The translations under genes were made by a program, and so were the position numbers. The notes beneath the pieces were generated by a model, which did no database searches, had not been told where the DNA came from, and saw only the letters and a list, made by a program, of their open reading frames with translations. Positions 1 through 7,778 of a stretch of DNA of 11,103 nt are shown in pieces. The DNA comes from Oscillospiraceae bacterium (lineage in GTDB: Bacteria > Bacillota > Clostridia > Oscillospirales > UBA929), in assembly GCA_031271525.1 (NCBI GenBank), contig JAISVO010000153.1, positions 1 to 11,103 of the forward strand. The letters are read 5' to 3'. How positions within the stretch are numbered: position 1 is the first letter of the stretch; each line of letters starts with the position of its first letter.

Positions 1-1083
1 GAATTACGCCGGCGGGGGCACGAGGTGCGGGTGGTGTGCGAAGGTGACGGCTCCGACGGTACGCGCTACTGTGTCCGCGCTATGCGGATACCGGGGTTCA
101 ACAGGATCATCCGGAAACAGGGGATGGTTTTGGCGAAGCCGGACGATAATGTGCTGACCGAAGCCTTGGGATGGGCGGATGTCGCGCATTTCCTCTTCCC
201 GTTCTGGCTTTCTGCGAGAGGCAAGGAGCTGGCCGACGAAATGGGGGTCCCCAGTACGGCGGCCTTCCATGTGCAGCCGGAGAATATTACATACAACCTC
301 GGTCTGAGCCGTTTTGACGGCGCGAGCCGGATCCTCTACGACCTCCTGCGGAATTTCTACGGCGGGTTCAGCCACATCCACTGTCCGAGCCTGTTTATCG
401 CCGATGAGCTGCGTAAACACGGCTACGACGCGAAGCTCCATGTCATCTCCAACGGGGTGGGGGAGGATTTCCGATACCGAAAGCTGCCCAAAACCGCCGG
501 GCTGGACGGAAAGATTACCGTGCTGATGATCGGGAGGCTTTCCAAGGAGAAACGGCAGGATGTGCTGATCGAGGCGGTGCGCCGCTCCCGGTATGCCGGT
601 CAGATCCAACTGATGTTAGCCGGGAAGGGACCGAGGCGGGAGGTCTACCAGCGGGCGGGGGAGAGCCTGCCCAACCCGGTTTCGATCCGATTTTACGACG
701 AGACGTCACTGAAGGACCTCCTCGCGATGACCGACCTGTATGTCCACGCCTCGGATATCGAGATCGAGGGGATCAGCTGTATCGAAGCGATTTCCAGCGG
801 TTTGGTACCGGTGATCGCCGACAGCGCCAAATCGGCGGCTCCGCAGTTCGCCCTCGACCGGCGGAGCCTGTTCCGCCCCGGCGACAGCGGCGATCTCGCA
901 CAGAAGATCGACTACTGGATCGAACACAGTGAAGAGCGGGCCGCGATGGAGTTTACCTATGCGGAAACCGGGAAAGAATACGCGATCGGCGAATGTGCCG
1001 CCAAGATCGAGAGGATGTTCCGCGAGGCAATCGCCGACAGCCATCAGGAGGCTTGGGCGTATGGGTATCGAACCCAAGAATGA
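1..1083 (+). CDS. GT-B (GT4-type) glycosyltransferase, 5' end missing
   Basis: Probably transfers a sugar from a nucleotide-sugar donor to an acceptor at the cytoplasmic membrane face. The frame is open from the first base; the fragment starts inside a typical GT4 N-terminus (LRRRGHEVRVV), so only some tens of residues are missing and the GTG at base 25 is not the real start. The first half carries the acceptor-type domain. The nucleotide-sugar domain begins around base 505 (ITVLMIGRLSKEKRQDVLIEA), and the EX7E motif EIEGISCIE lies at 760-786, followed by the usual A-x-SGLVPVIAD stretch. The stop overlaps the next gene by 23 bases, implying translational coupling with an acyltransferase. That neighbour, plus general resemblance to diacylglycerol glucosyltransferases, suggests glycolipid synthesis; the acceptor is inference. 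A cell-wall or capsule glycosyltransferase is the alternative. Family assignment is secure, substrate is not. Confidence 0.88.
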   Translation, partial: ELRRRGHEVRVVCEGDGSDGTRYCVRAMRIPGFNRIIRKQGMVLAKPDDNVLTEALGWADVAHFLFPFWLSARGKELADEMGVPSTAAFHVQPENITYNLGLSRFDGASRILYDLLRNFYGGFSHIHCPSLFIADELRKHGYDAKLHVISNGVGEDFRYRKLPKTAGLDGKITVLMIGRLSKEKRQDVLIEAVRRSRYAGQIQLMLAGKGPRREVYQRAGESLPNPVSIRFYDETSLKDLLAMTDLYVHASDIEIEGISCIEAISSGLVPVIADSAKSAAPQFALDRRSLFRPGDSGDLAQKIDYWIEHSEERAAMEFTYAETGKEYAIGECAAKIERMFREAIADSHQEAWAYGYRTQE

Positions 1084-1738
1084 CCAATACTTAAACCCAC
1101 CGCCGTTGAGACGGCTTTTTGATACGGTGTTCTATCACTTTGTGGTCATGGTGCTGCGGATTATCCTGTTCTTCCTCTTCGGGCTGCGGGTGAGGGGGAG
1201 GGAGAACCTCAAGAACTTGACCGGCGGGTTTATTTCGATCAGTAACCACGTCCATCATCTGGACTGCGGGATGGTGTCGGCGCAGATGCGGCGGAGGCGG
1301 ATGGTCTTCGCGTCGGTGCCGCAAAACTTAAAGGACAGGGGAATCGGCTTCTTCACCCGGCATCTGGGATGCTTTCCGGTTCCGAAGACACCGAAAGAAT
1401 TCACCGTTTTTGAGAACCGGGTCAAAGCGCTGCTGGAGCGGGGATGGGCGGTCCACTTCTTCCCCGAGGGGCATCTGGAGCCGTACTGCAAAGAATTACG
1501 GCCTTTCACACGGGGCGCGTTCGTCTACGCGTGCAGGTTCAACGTCCCTGTGGTTCCAATGACGGTCACATACCGCGCGAAAGTGTTTTGGAAGCGCAAG
1601 CCGCCGATGACGCTGACAATCCTGCCGCCTGTCTTTCCGGAGGAGAATACCCGGGCCGAGACGGTGCGGATGCTGGAGCGGTGCCGGGGCCTGATGGACC
1701 CGGACGGGACAAAAAGTGTTATGTTAACTCTTTTGTGA
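1061..1738 (+). CDS. plsC: PlsC-type 1-acylglycerol-3-phosphate acyltransferase
   Basis: Expected to transfer an acyl chain to lysophosphatidic acid to give phosphatidic acid at the inner face of the membrane. The 225-aa protein has a hydrophobic N-terminal segment (about residues 24-42), the catalytic HX4D motif (NHVHHLD, H63 and D68), and the substrate-binding FPEGH block (134-138; FPEGT in most relatives), then VPVVPMTV near 162-169. The length is normal for the family. I chose the ATG at 1061 because CAGGAGG sits 9 bases upstream, inside the end of the glycosyltransferase gene; the reading frame is open further upstream but without support. Overlap with the glycosyltransferase suggests one transcript for lipid and glycolipid synthesis. 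A lyso-glycolipid or other lysolipid as acceptor cannot be excluded. Confidence 0.88.
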   Translation: MGIEPKNDQYLNPPPLRRLFDTVFYHFVVMVLRIILFFLFGLRVRGRENLKNLTGGFISISNHVHHLDCGMVSAQMRRRRMVFASVPQNLKDRGIGFFTRHLGCFPVPKTPKEFTVFENRVKALLERGWAVHFFPEGHLEPYCKELRPFTRGAFVYACRFNVPVVPMTVTYRAKVFWKRKPPMTLTILPPVFPEENTRAETVRMLERCRGLMDPDGTKSVMLTLL

Positions 1739-1762
1739 CAGAATACGACTGCGGCGGCGGTG

Positions 1763-1789
1763 TATACTCTCCCTAACAAAAACGGGAGG
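1763..1789 (+). promoter_or_regulatory. Possible promoter -10 and strong SD for the DUF6514-tldD-tldE unit
   Basis: TATACT at 1763-1768 is one base from the sigma-A -10 consensus, but no TTGACA-like hexamer sits at the right distance (TTGTGA at 1733 is 24 bases away). AGAATA at 1740-1745 lies 17 bases upstream of TATACTC and loosely resembles a sporulation sigma-F/G promoter; this is weak. The GGGAGG at 1784-1789 is the ribosome site for the ATG at 1800. Confidence 0.35.
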
Positions 1790-1799
1790 GTTCACAAAT

Positions 1800-2057
1800 A
1801 TGAAGACTGAAACCTACGCGAACGCGACACTGCCGAACGGGACCGAGGTTACATACTCCTTGATGACAGACGAGACGCCGGGATCGGTTGGCTGCGAAAT
1901 CTACGGCTTGGAGGTGCGGATGGGGGAGGAGGTTGCCGCGAAGCCCGGACTGACGTCGAGCCGCGCTTCGATCGGGCTGATGCTGGACAAGCTTGCGCGG
2001 GGGCGCGTAACTCCCACGACGGTGGGGGATATTATCGAGGACTACTATCATAAATAA
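1800..2057 (+). CDS. Small DUF6514-like protein
   Basis: An 85-aa soluble acidic protein of unknown function. It starts at an ATG 10 bases after GGGAGG. The layout (a short beta-rich N-terminus with TYSLMTDE, a YGLEVRMGEE centre, then a helical tail ending in VTPTTVGDIIEDYYHK) matches my memory of DUF6514, a family found in Clostridia; I could not search it. There is no signal peptide, membrane helix or metal motif. It is followed after 13 bases by tldD, so it is probably co-transcribed with the TldD/TldE protease. Whether it is functionally tied to that protease is unknown. Confidence 0.7.
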   Translation: MKTETYANATLPNGTEVTYSLMTDETPGSVGCEIYGLEVRMGEEVAAKPGLTSSRASIGLMLDKLARGRVTPTTVGDIIEDYYHK

Positions 2058-2070
2058 AGAGGTGGTTTTT

Positions 2071-3453
2071 TTGACACCAGCCGAACTGAGCGCGGCGCTG
2101 AATGGCGTGAGCGATTACGCCGAGGTCCGCGTCCAGACCAACACCTCCGTCGGCATCCAGATGCTGAACGGGAACCTGACCATGAACACGGTCAACACCA
2201 TCGGCGGGGTGAGTGCCCGCGTCTGCGCCGGGATGTGGGGGTTTGCCTCCGCGCCCGAACAGACCGCCGAGTCGGTGAAGAGCGTTCTGGACACGGCGCG
2301 GCGGAACGCGCTCTTCCTGAGCGGGCGTACCGGGCGGCAAAACGCCGAACTGCACACCGGACGCCCTGCGAAGGGGATCCGTCTGCCCCGTAAAGACCGC
2401 GCCCGCGCGACGGCAGCGGATAAACTCGCTTTCATCCGGGCGCTGGATGATTATATCGCGCGGAAATACCCGTCGCTGATCAGCAGACGGGTCATCCTGA
2501 GCGGGCTGACGATGGAAAAAACAGTCGCCGTGACCGGCGGCGCGGAGGCATACAGTTTCCTGCCGCGCACCTCGGTGCTGGTGATGCTCTCCGCCGAGGG
2601 GGCCGAAGGTCCGGTGGACCTGATGATGCCGCCCGCCGGCGGGGGAGGGGAGTACGAGGATCTGTTCGGCGACCCCGCTATGCTGCACGGCGGCATAGAC
2701 GAGTGTTACGAGGCGCTGATGCGGAAGAAAGAGGGGATTAAGCCCGAAGGCGGGGTAAAGACCTGCGTCCTTGGGCCAGACCTCGCGGGTATCCTCGCCC
2801 ATGAGGCGGTGGGGCATACCGTCGAGTGCGACCTTGTGCGGGGCGGCTCGATCGCCGGGAAGATGCTGAACCAACCGGTGGCGAGCGACTTGGTCTCGAT
2901 CGTCGACTTTGCCCATACGGCGTTCGGCAAGACCTGCCCGATCCCGGTCTACGCCGACGACGAGGGGGTTGAGGCGAGCGACGCCGTAATCATCGACAAG
3001 GGGATCCTGAAGGGCTACATGCACAACCGCCGGACGGCGCTGGAATACGGCGTCGAGCCTACCGGGAATGCCCGGGCGTTCGCCTTCTCGGACGAGCCGC
3101 TGATCCGGATGCGGAACACCTGCATCCTGCCGGGTACGGACAAACTAAACGACATCATCGCCTCGGTGGAGGATGGTTACTACCTCTCCCATCCGACCAA
3201 CGGACAGGCGGATATGACGGGCGAGTTCATGTTCGGGGTGGGGCTTGGCTACGAGATTAAAAACGGTACGCTGGGACGGGCGCTGACCAATACGACAGTG
3301 TCCGGCGTCGCCTTTGAGATGCTGAAGACCGTCACAAAGGTCAGTGACGATCTTCAGTGGGACGCCGCCGGGTTCTGCGGCAAAAAACAGATGATGGTCG
3401 TCGGCATGGGCGGACCCGCCGTGCTGTGCCAAATCAACGTGGGAGGCGAATAG
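2071..3453 (+). CDS. tldD: TldD, metallopeptidase subunit of the TldD/TldE protease
   Basis: Catalytic half of the heterodimeric TldD/TldE metalloprotease, a cytoplasmic enzyme that in other bacteria trims leader peptides of modified peptides (microcin B17) or degrades unfolded peptides. From the start used here the protein has 460 residues, close to the family's usual 450-480. The HExxxH motif reads HEAVGH (H244, E245, H249) and is followed by ECD; the expected third zinc ligand, the cysteine of GFCGKK, is C436. The start is set at the TTG at 2071, because AAGAGGTGG (2057-2065) is a good ribosome site 6 bases before it; the GTG at 2062 lies inside that site and is unlikely. The stop is two bases upstream of the tldE start. 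No RiPP precursor was seen nearby, so the substrate is unknown. Confidence 0.94.
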   Translation: MTPAELSAALNGVSDYAEVRVQTNTSVGIQMLNGNLTMNTVNTIGGVSARVCAGMWGFASAPEQTAESVKSVLDTARRNALFLSGRTGRQNAELHTGRPAKGIRLPRKDRARATAADKLAFIRALDDYIARKYPSLISRRVILSGLTMEKTVAVTGGAEAYSFLPRTSVLVMLSAEGAEGPVDLMMPPAGGGGEYEDLFGDPAMLHGGIDECYEALMRKKEGIKPEGGVKTCVLGPDLAGILAHEAVGHTVECDLVRGGSIAGKMLNQPVASDLVSIVDFAHTAFGKTCPIPVYADDEGVEASDAVIIDKGILKGYMHNRRTALEYGVEPTGNARAFAFSDEPLIRMRNTCILPGTDKLNDIIASVEDGYYLSHPTNGQADMTGEFMFGVGLGYEIKNGTLGRALTNTTVSGVAFEMLKTVTKVSDDLQWDAAGFCGKKQMMVVGMGGPAVLCQINVGGE

Positions 3454-3455
3454 GC

Positions 3456-4736
3456 GTGCGCGAGATTGTTCAACAGTCCATAGACGCGCTTTTGGCGGCC
3501 GGCGCGGACCGCGCCCAATGCTGGGTGACACGGTCTGAAAAGACCGAGCTTGCGCTGGAGGCCGGAAGCATCGAGGCGATGCTCACTTCGGTCAATCAAA
3601 GCATTGTGCTGACCGCCCTTGTGGGCACCCGTAAGGGGACCCAGACGGTCAACCAGATGGAAGACCTGCCCAAAGCCGCAGCCGACGCCATAGAGCAGGC
3701 AAGGGGGGCGTCGGAGGACGACGCCAACGACATCGCGGAGCAGGAAAACGGCGCGCCGAGCTACGACGACGGTCCGGCGACCTGTGACCGGGAGGCGATG
3801 TACAACCGTCTGTTTGAGTTTTTGACCGACACCAAGGAAAAGCTGCCCGAAATCGGGATCACCGACGGCGGCTGCGAGTTCGTCACCCGCACCGTCGCGG
3901 TGGGGAACACCAACGGCGTTTTTATCACAGCCCGGAGCGGCGACTACGGGTGCGGGTTTACCTTCTCCGCCCGGAACGAACAGTATACCGGCTCGATGAA
4001 CTACACCTACGCGACCTTCCGCGATCTCGGCACCCCCTTCGCCGAACGGGGCGGCACCGGGATGACGATGGAACAATGCGTAAGGGAGCTGGGCGCGAAG
4101 CCGCTCGGCGAAAAATTCACCGGGTCGGTGGTGCTCGCGCCCGAGACGGTGGGGAATATGATCGAGTTCTACGCCAATGCGTACCTGTCCGGCTCGTCTT
4201 TGATCGCCGGGACCAGTCTGTTGAAAGACAAGTTCTCCCAGAGCGTCGCGGGGAAGAACGTCACCTTGGTCTCCAACCCGTCCGACCCCGACCTGTGCGG
4301 GATCCGGCTAACGCCGGACGGGTTCCGCACCCACGACATGACGGTGATCAAAAACGGCATCTTGAAAAACTTCCTGCTGAGCCAATACTCCGCCAAGAAA
4401 ATCGGCAGACCGCGCAGCGCCAACTACGGCGAACACCTTACCCTCCTGCCGGGAACCGAGACGAAGGACTGCTTGATTTGCGGCGTAAAGAAGGGGCTGC
4501 TGGTCGGGCGCTTCTCCGGCGGTATGCCAAACGATAAAGGCGACTTCACCGGCGTCGCGAAGAACAGCTTTTATATTGAGAACGGGAAAATTGTCCGTCC
4601 GGTTCAGGAGACGATGATCTCGGGGAACCTGCTGGATCTCTTCAACAACCTTTCGGGGATCTCCAGCGAGGTCATCTCCACCGGGCTGAGCAAGCGTCCG
4701 TGGGTGCGGGCGGAAAATATCACGATTTCGGGTTGA
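3456..4736 (+). CDS. pmbA: TldE/PmbA, non-catalytic partner of TldD
   Basis: Second half of the TldD/TldE peptidase. The 426-aa protein is a TldD/PmbA-fold member without the HExxxH motif: the equivalent helix reads APETVGNMIEFY. That is the known difference between TldE and TldD, so the pair should form the heterodimer in which TldD holds the zinc. Family signatures near the C-terminus include FSGGMPNDKGDFTGVAKNSF and ETMISGNLLDLFNNLSGI. The start is the GTG at 3456, two bases after the tldD stop, with GGGAGG (3441-3446) 9 bases upstream. The frame is open 99 bases further upstream, but only as overlap with the tldD 3' end. The unit ends in the terminator at 4748. Confidence 0.93.
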   Translation: MREIVQQSIDALLAAGADRAQCWVTRSEKTELALEAGSIEAMLTSVNQSIVLTALVGTRKGTQTVNQMEDLPKAAADAIEQARGASEDDANDIAEQENGAPSYDDGPATCDREAMYNRLFEFLTDTKEKLPEIGITDGGCEFVTRTVAVGNTNGVFITARSGDYGCGFTFSARNEQYTGSMNYTYATFRDLGTPFAERGGTGMTMEQCVRELGAKPLGEKFTGSVVLAPETVGNMIEFYANAYLSGSSLIAGTSLLKDKFSQSVAGKNVTLVSNPSDPDLCGIRLTPDGFRTHDMTVIKNGILKNFLLSQYSAKKIGRPRSANYGEHLTLLPGTETKDCLICGVKKGLLVGRFSGGMPNDKGDFTGVAKNSFYIENGKIVRPVQETMISGNLLDLFNNLSGISSEVISTGLSKRPWVRAENITISG

Positions 4737-4747
4737 CACCGAATCCA

Positions 4748-4786
4748 TCAAACGGCGGGACTTTCGTCCCGCCGTTTGAGCTTTTT
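4748..4786 (+). terminator. Rho-independent terminator after tldE
   Basis: A perfect 14-base-pair stem (4748-4761 with 4766-4779; core ACGGCGGGAC/GTCCCGCCGT) closed by a TTTC loop, then GCTTTTTCC. The T-run follows only on the + strand, so it terminates the tldD-tldE transcript. Read from the - strand, the hairpin lies 22 bases after the kinase stop but without a T-run, so it would be a weak terminator there. Confidence 0.93.
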
Positions 4787-4800
4787 CCTTTCGGTTACGG

Positions 4801-7467
4801 CTAGATGTACCGCTTGATTACGCCGAGGGCTTCGGTCAGGTTGATCGGCTTTGCGATATGGGCGTTCATCCCCGCGGCGAGGCATCGGTCGACATCCTCC
4901 TTGAAGACGTCGGCGGTGACCGCGATAATGGGTACCGTCTTTGCCCGGGGAACGTCCAGAGCGCGGATCAGGCGGGTCGCCTGAAACCCGTCCATCACCG
5001 GCATCTGCACATCCATCAGGATCAGGTCGTATCGTTCGGGGTCTTCCGTGAATTTTTTTAACGCCTGCTCACCGTCCTCGGCGAACTCAATCTGCAGACT
5101 GAACGGCTGGAAGAGGAGAGCGACAACCTCCCGATTGATTTCCAAGTCCTCCGCCATCAAGATAACTTTTCCGTTGAAACCGCCCGGATCAAACCCGGTG
5201 TCCGACGTCTCGGGGATGGGAGCCAACCCCCGGCGGAGGTTGACGGTGAAGGTGAACGCCGCTCCTTGCCCGGCTTCGCTCGTAACCCAGATCTCGCCGC
5301 CCATCAGCTCGACGATCTTTTGGGAGATGGTAAGCCCCAACCCGGTGCCGCCGTACTGGCGCGAGATGCCGATGTCCGCTTGCTCAAAGGAGAGGAAGAT
5401 GCGCTCTTTCTGTTCTTCGGTCAACCCGATCCCGGTGTCTGAGACGCCGCACTGCAGGCGGCAAATGCCGTCCTCCTCGGATATAAGGGCGGCTTCGAGC
5501 CGGATTTCCCCCTCCTCGGGGGTGAATTTGACCGCGTTGGACAGCAGATTTGAAAAAACTTGGGCGAGACGGTGGTCGTCTCCGTTCAGCGTCTCCGGGA
5601 TGTCGTCACTGAGGTTCACTGTGAGCTTCTGGCGGCGTTCATCCACCCGGAAGCTGATGACATCCAGCACCTTCTGGAGCATCTTCGTAAAGGAGAAGTC
5701 GTTGTTGGAGAGAACCAACTTGTTCGCCTCGATCTTGCTCATGTCGAGGACATCGTTGATGACGCCCAGAAGGTGCTGTGAAGCGTCGTCGATCTTTTGC
5801 AGCGCGTAATCCTTGCGCTCCGGGTCGCAGGCCGCGAGGGCACCTGTTGTCCTCCCGATGATGGCGTTCATCGGCGTTCGCCTGTCGTGGCTCATGTGGC
5901 TTAAAAATTCGCTTTTCGCGCGGTTTGCCGACTGCGCCGCCGTGAGAGCGTCCTGAAGCTGATAGTTCCACTTTTCGGTCTGGAGCATCATGATGCGCCG
6001 GTGCTCATCCGCCTCCTTGACCTTCTTTTCAACCTCGTTGCGGATGACGACATTGCTCAGCATAAAGCTCGCCGAACGGAGCAAATCGACCTCAAATTCA
6101 GAGAAGGCCGTTTCCTCCTTCAAATTCTCATACAGGACAAAGCCCCAGAACCGCGTATCGGTGTAGACAGGCATGACCAAAACGGTGACGCAGCCGTAGG
6201 ACAGCAGAAGGTCGCTGTTCGGCATAGACCTGACCGGGCCGTTGATACATCCGTCGGCGCTCAGCAGCCTCTTCCAGCCGGGGATCACTTCGTCGTAATA
6301 GACATTCCGCAGTTCCTTAATGGTTTCCGAAGTCCCGCCATTTTCCCATCGATAAATCTGCGAAAGGGTCAGGCTCCCCGCTTTGACACTGTTGCGAAAG
6401 ACCGACATCCGGTCGATTTTGACGATGTCCGCGATGATGCTGATCCCTTCGGTCATCGCGTCCGCGAATGCCTCCGCCTGTTTGGAGAGGAGAATGATCG
6501 CCGCCCGGTTGATGGTATCCAGCGCCTTTTCCCGGTGCAGCAGCATCCGGTGTTCCCGCGTCTTCTCGGTGATGTCCACCCCGAAGTCGAGCTGCGCCTT
6601 TCGTCCGTCCGGCCAATCGATCATTAAGGTCGTCATGCTGTGGTTGTAACCGCCGAAACTGGCGTCCCAATGGATCGTTTGTCCCGGCGCCGACAGAAGT
6701 TTCGGGGTAGGGCAGTGGGGGCAGCGCTCTTTCAGCCCGTGGAGAAACTGATAGCATATTCCCCCGTTCGGCGCACTGTCTTTAATCCCGAAGAAGTCTT
6801 TGTAAATATCGTTGACAAAGAGGATCTCGCCGGTTTCGGGAACCGTTGCCAAAATCAGCGCGTCGATGTTGCTCAGAACCGACCGCAGAGTACCGAGCGC
6901 GGCTTCGCTTTCTTTTTTGTATGTATCAAACGCCTCCAACGCAAACCTCGTCTTGTCGATCCGGATCATTAGGTTGGCGCAGATGCGAGCCGCGGAGGTC
7001 AGGAAGGCGACGGTTTCGTCCTCATAATACGTCTCCCGTGAAAAATGGTCGAAATTGACTGTCCCCCAAAGCTTTCCGTCGGCGAAGATGGGAACCATCA
7101 GCTTTGTCTTGAATCCGAACTGACCGATAAAGCTTATATCGTTCAGCTCATCAAAGGTCACATGGATACAATGATCGGACAGCAGCGTTTTTGCCCAGAT
7201 GGCAGTGAGCGGGGTCAGCGGCACATGCCGAAGCCGATCGTCGACCTCGACTGTGCCGCCTTTGGAGCGGATCCAACGGTAGATTTGGTGGAACGTTTGG
7301 TCCTTTGTGACGCGGAATACGCTGAACAGCTCGATTCCGGTAATATCCGCAATCGGACGTATCCCACGAGACAATACGTCTTCCAAAACATCCGTGTCGT
7401 AATGGAAGGATGTGAACACCTCGAGCGCACTGTACAGTGCGTCCAGCATATTTGTTTTTGAATCCAC
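4801..7467 (-). CDS. Hybrid histidine kinase, GAF-PAS-GAF-HisKA-HATPase-REC
   Basis: An 888-aa cytosolic sensor kinase with no membrane helix, so it likely senses an internal signal. Domains by residue: GAF about 20-170; PAS about 195-300; second GAF about 315-475; short coiled coil 475-515; HisKA with the phospho-accepting His in SHDRRTP (H527); HATPase with N-box (N640, N644), G1 DTGIG (677-681) and G2 GGTGLGL (706-712); receiver domain from about 767 with acidic pair E773-D774, phospho-acceptor D819 (LMDVQMPVMDG), T851 and K873. All catalytic residues are present. The PAS holds three cysteines (C238, C249, C252; CPHC). The residue after the H-box D is R529, where I or L is usual. The GTG start at 7467 is preferred: a purine-rich GAGAGACGGTGG precedes it, while the ATG at 7449 has no ribosome site. 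It is monocistronic, and the output is unknown because no DNA-binding domain or partner regulator is in the window. Confidence 0.93.
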   Translation of the reverse strand: MDSKTNMLDALYSALEVFTSFHYDTDVLEDVLSRGIRPIADITGIELFSVFRVTKDQTFHQIYRWIRSKGGTVEVDDRLRHVPLTPLTAIWAKTLLSDHCIHVTFDELNDISFIGQFGFKTKLMVPIFADGKLWGTVNFDHFSRETYYEDETVAFLTSAARICANLMIRIDKTRFALEAFDTYKKESEAALGTLRSVLSNIDALILATVPETGEILFVNDIYKDFFGIKDSAPNGGICYQFLHGLKERCPHCPTPKLLSAPGQTIHWDASFGGYNHSMTTLMIDWPDGRKAQLDFGVDITEKTREHRMLLHREKALDTINRAAIILLSKQAEAFADAMTEGISIIADIVKIDRMSVFRNSVKAGSLTLSQIYRWENGGTSETIKELRNVYYDEVIPGWKRLLSADGCINGPVRSMPNSDLLLSYGCVTVLVMPVYTDTRFWGFVLYENLKEETAFSEFEVDLLRSASFMLSNVVIRNEVEKKVKEADEHRRIMMLQTEKWNYQLQDALTAAQSANRAKSEFLSHMSHDRRTPMNAIIGRTTGALAACDPERKDYALQKIDDASQHLLGVINDVLDMSKIEANKLVLSNNDFSFTKMLQKVLDVISFRVDERRQKLTVNLSDDIPETLNGDDHRLAQVFSNLLSNAVKFTPEEGEIRLEAALISEEDGICRLQCGVSDTGIGLTEEQKERIFLSFEQADIGISRQYGGTGLGLTISQKIVELMGGEIWVTSEAGQGAAFTFTVNLRRGLAPIPETSDTGFDPGGFNGKVILMAEDLEINREVVALLFQPFSLQIEFAEDGEQALKKFTEDPERYDLILMDVQMPVMDGFQATRLIRALDVPRAKTVPIIAVTADVFKEDVDRCLAAGMNAHIAKPINLTEALGVIKRYI

Positions 7468-7498
7468 GTTTCCACCGTCTCTCTGGTTCGTTAATCAC

Positions 7499-7527
7499 AG
7501 TATACCGCATTGTCTTGGTATGCGCAA
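7499..7527 (-). promoter_or_regulatory. Sigma-A-type promoter of the histidine kinase gene
   Basis: On the - strand TTGCGC (7522-7527) and TATACT (7499-7504) are separated by exactly 17 bases, about 31 bases upstream of the GTG start. Both hexamers are near consensus. It marks sequence that belongs to the host gene rather than the phage, so the prophage boundary should be at or beyond about 7530. Confidence 0.65.
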
Positions 7528-7687
7528 GATACCTCATGCGGTGAAAGTTTTTTATGGAATGTTTCGGGGAACTTCAATTTGCGGAGGTGTGAGCCCATCG
7601 GTTGAGCCGGAACGGATAACCGGGGCAAACTTCTGTAGCTGGGGCTTATGGGAGGGGCTTTATTGAAAATGGGAAACCCTTCAATTG

Positions 7688-7717
7688 AATTGACCAAAAT
7701 TTTTATTTTGATCAATT
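7688..7717. repeat. AT-rich palindrome, related to sequence at 7801-7816
   Basis: AATTGACCAAAAT (7688-7700) and ATTTTGATCAATT (7705-7717) form a 13-base arm pair with one mismatch around TTTT. The same sequence recurs as AATTGATCAAAATAAA at 7801-7816, directly adjoining the right arm of the long inverted repeat; it is a direct copy of the left arm and a 16-base inverted copy of 7702-7717. As single-stranded DNA this would fold into a hairpin. Candidate roles are a minus-strand origin, a recombination site or a terminator. Confidence 0.75.
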
Positions 7718-7745
7718 ACGCTAATCGCCGCCCTTGCTCCGCTCC

Positions 7746-7778
7746 GAGCCGTCCGCCCTCCGCTCCGCCGGACGGCTC
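7746..7778. repeat. GC-rich hairpin in the phage intergenic region
   Basis: GAGCCGTCCG (7746-7755) and CGGACGGCTC (7769-7778) form a perfect 10-base-pair stem with a 13-base C/T-rich loop. No T-run follows on either strand, so it is not a standard terminator. A stable, isolated hairpin in the intergenic region is what the packaging signal or origin of filamentous phages looks like; that role is inference. Confidence 0.75.

Noticed and set aside
2032..3024. 330-codon open frame on the - strand opposite tldD
   Set aside because: Antisense shadow of a GC-rich gene; the + strand frame carries HEAVGH and full-length TldD similarity.
3354..4076. 240-codon - strand frame opposite tldE
   Set aside because: Shadow of tldE, low-complexity Arg/Gly/Val composition and no start signal.
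7534..7720. dif-like XerCD site near the prophage left end
   Set aside because: No match to the Firmicutes dif halves (TTATGTAAACT-like) was found by eye.
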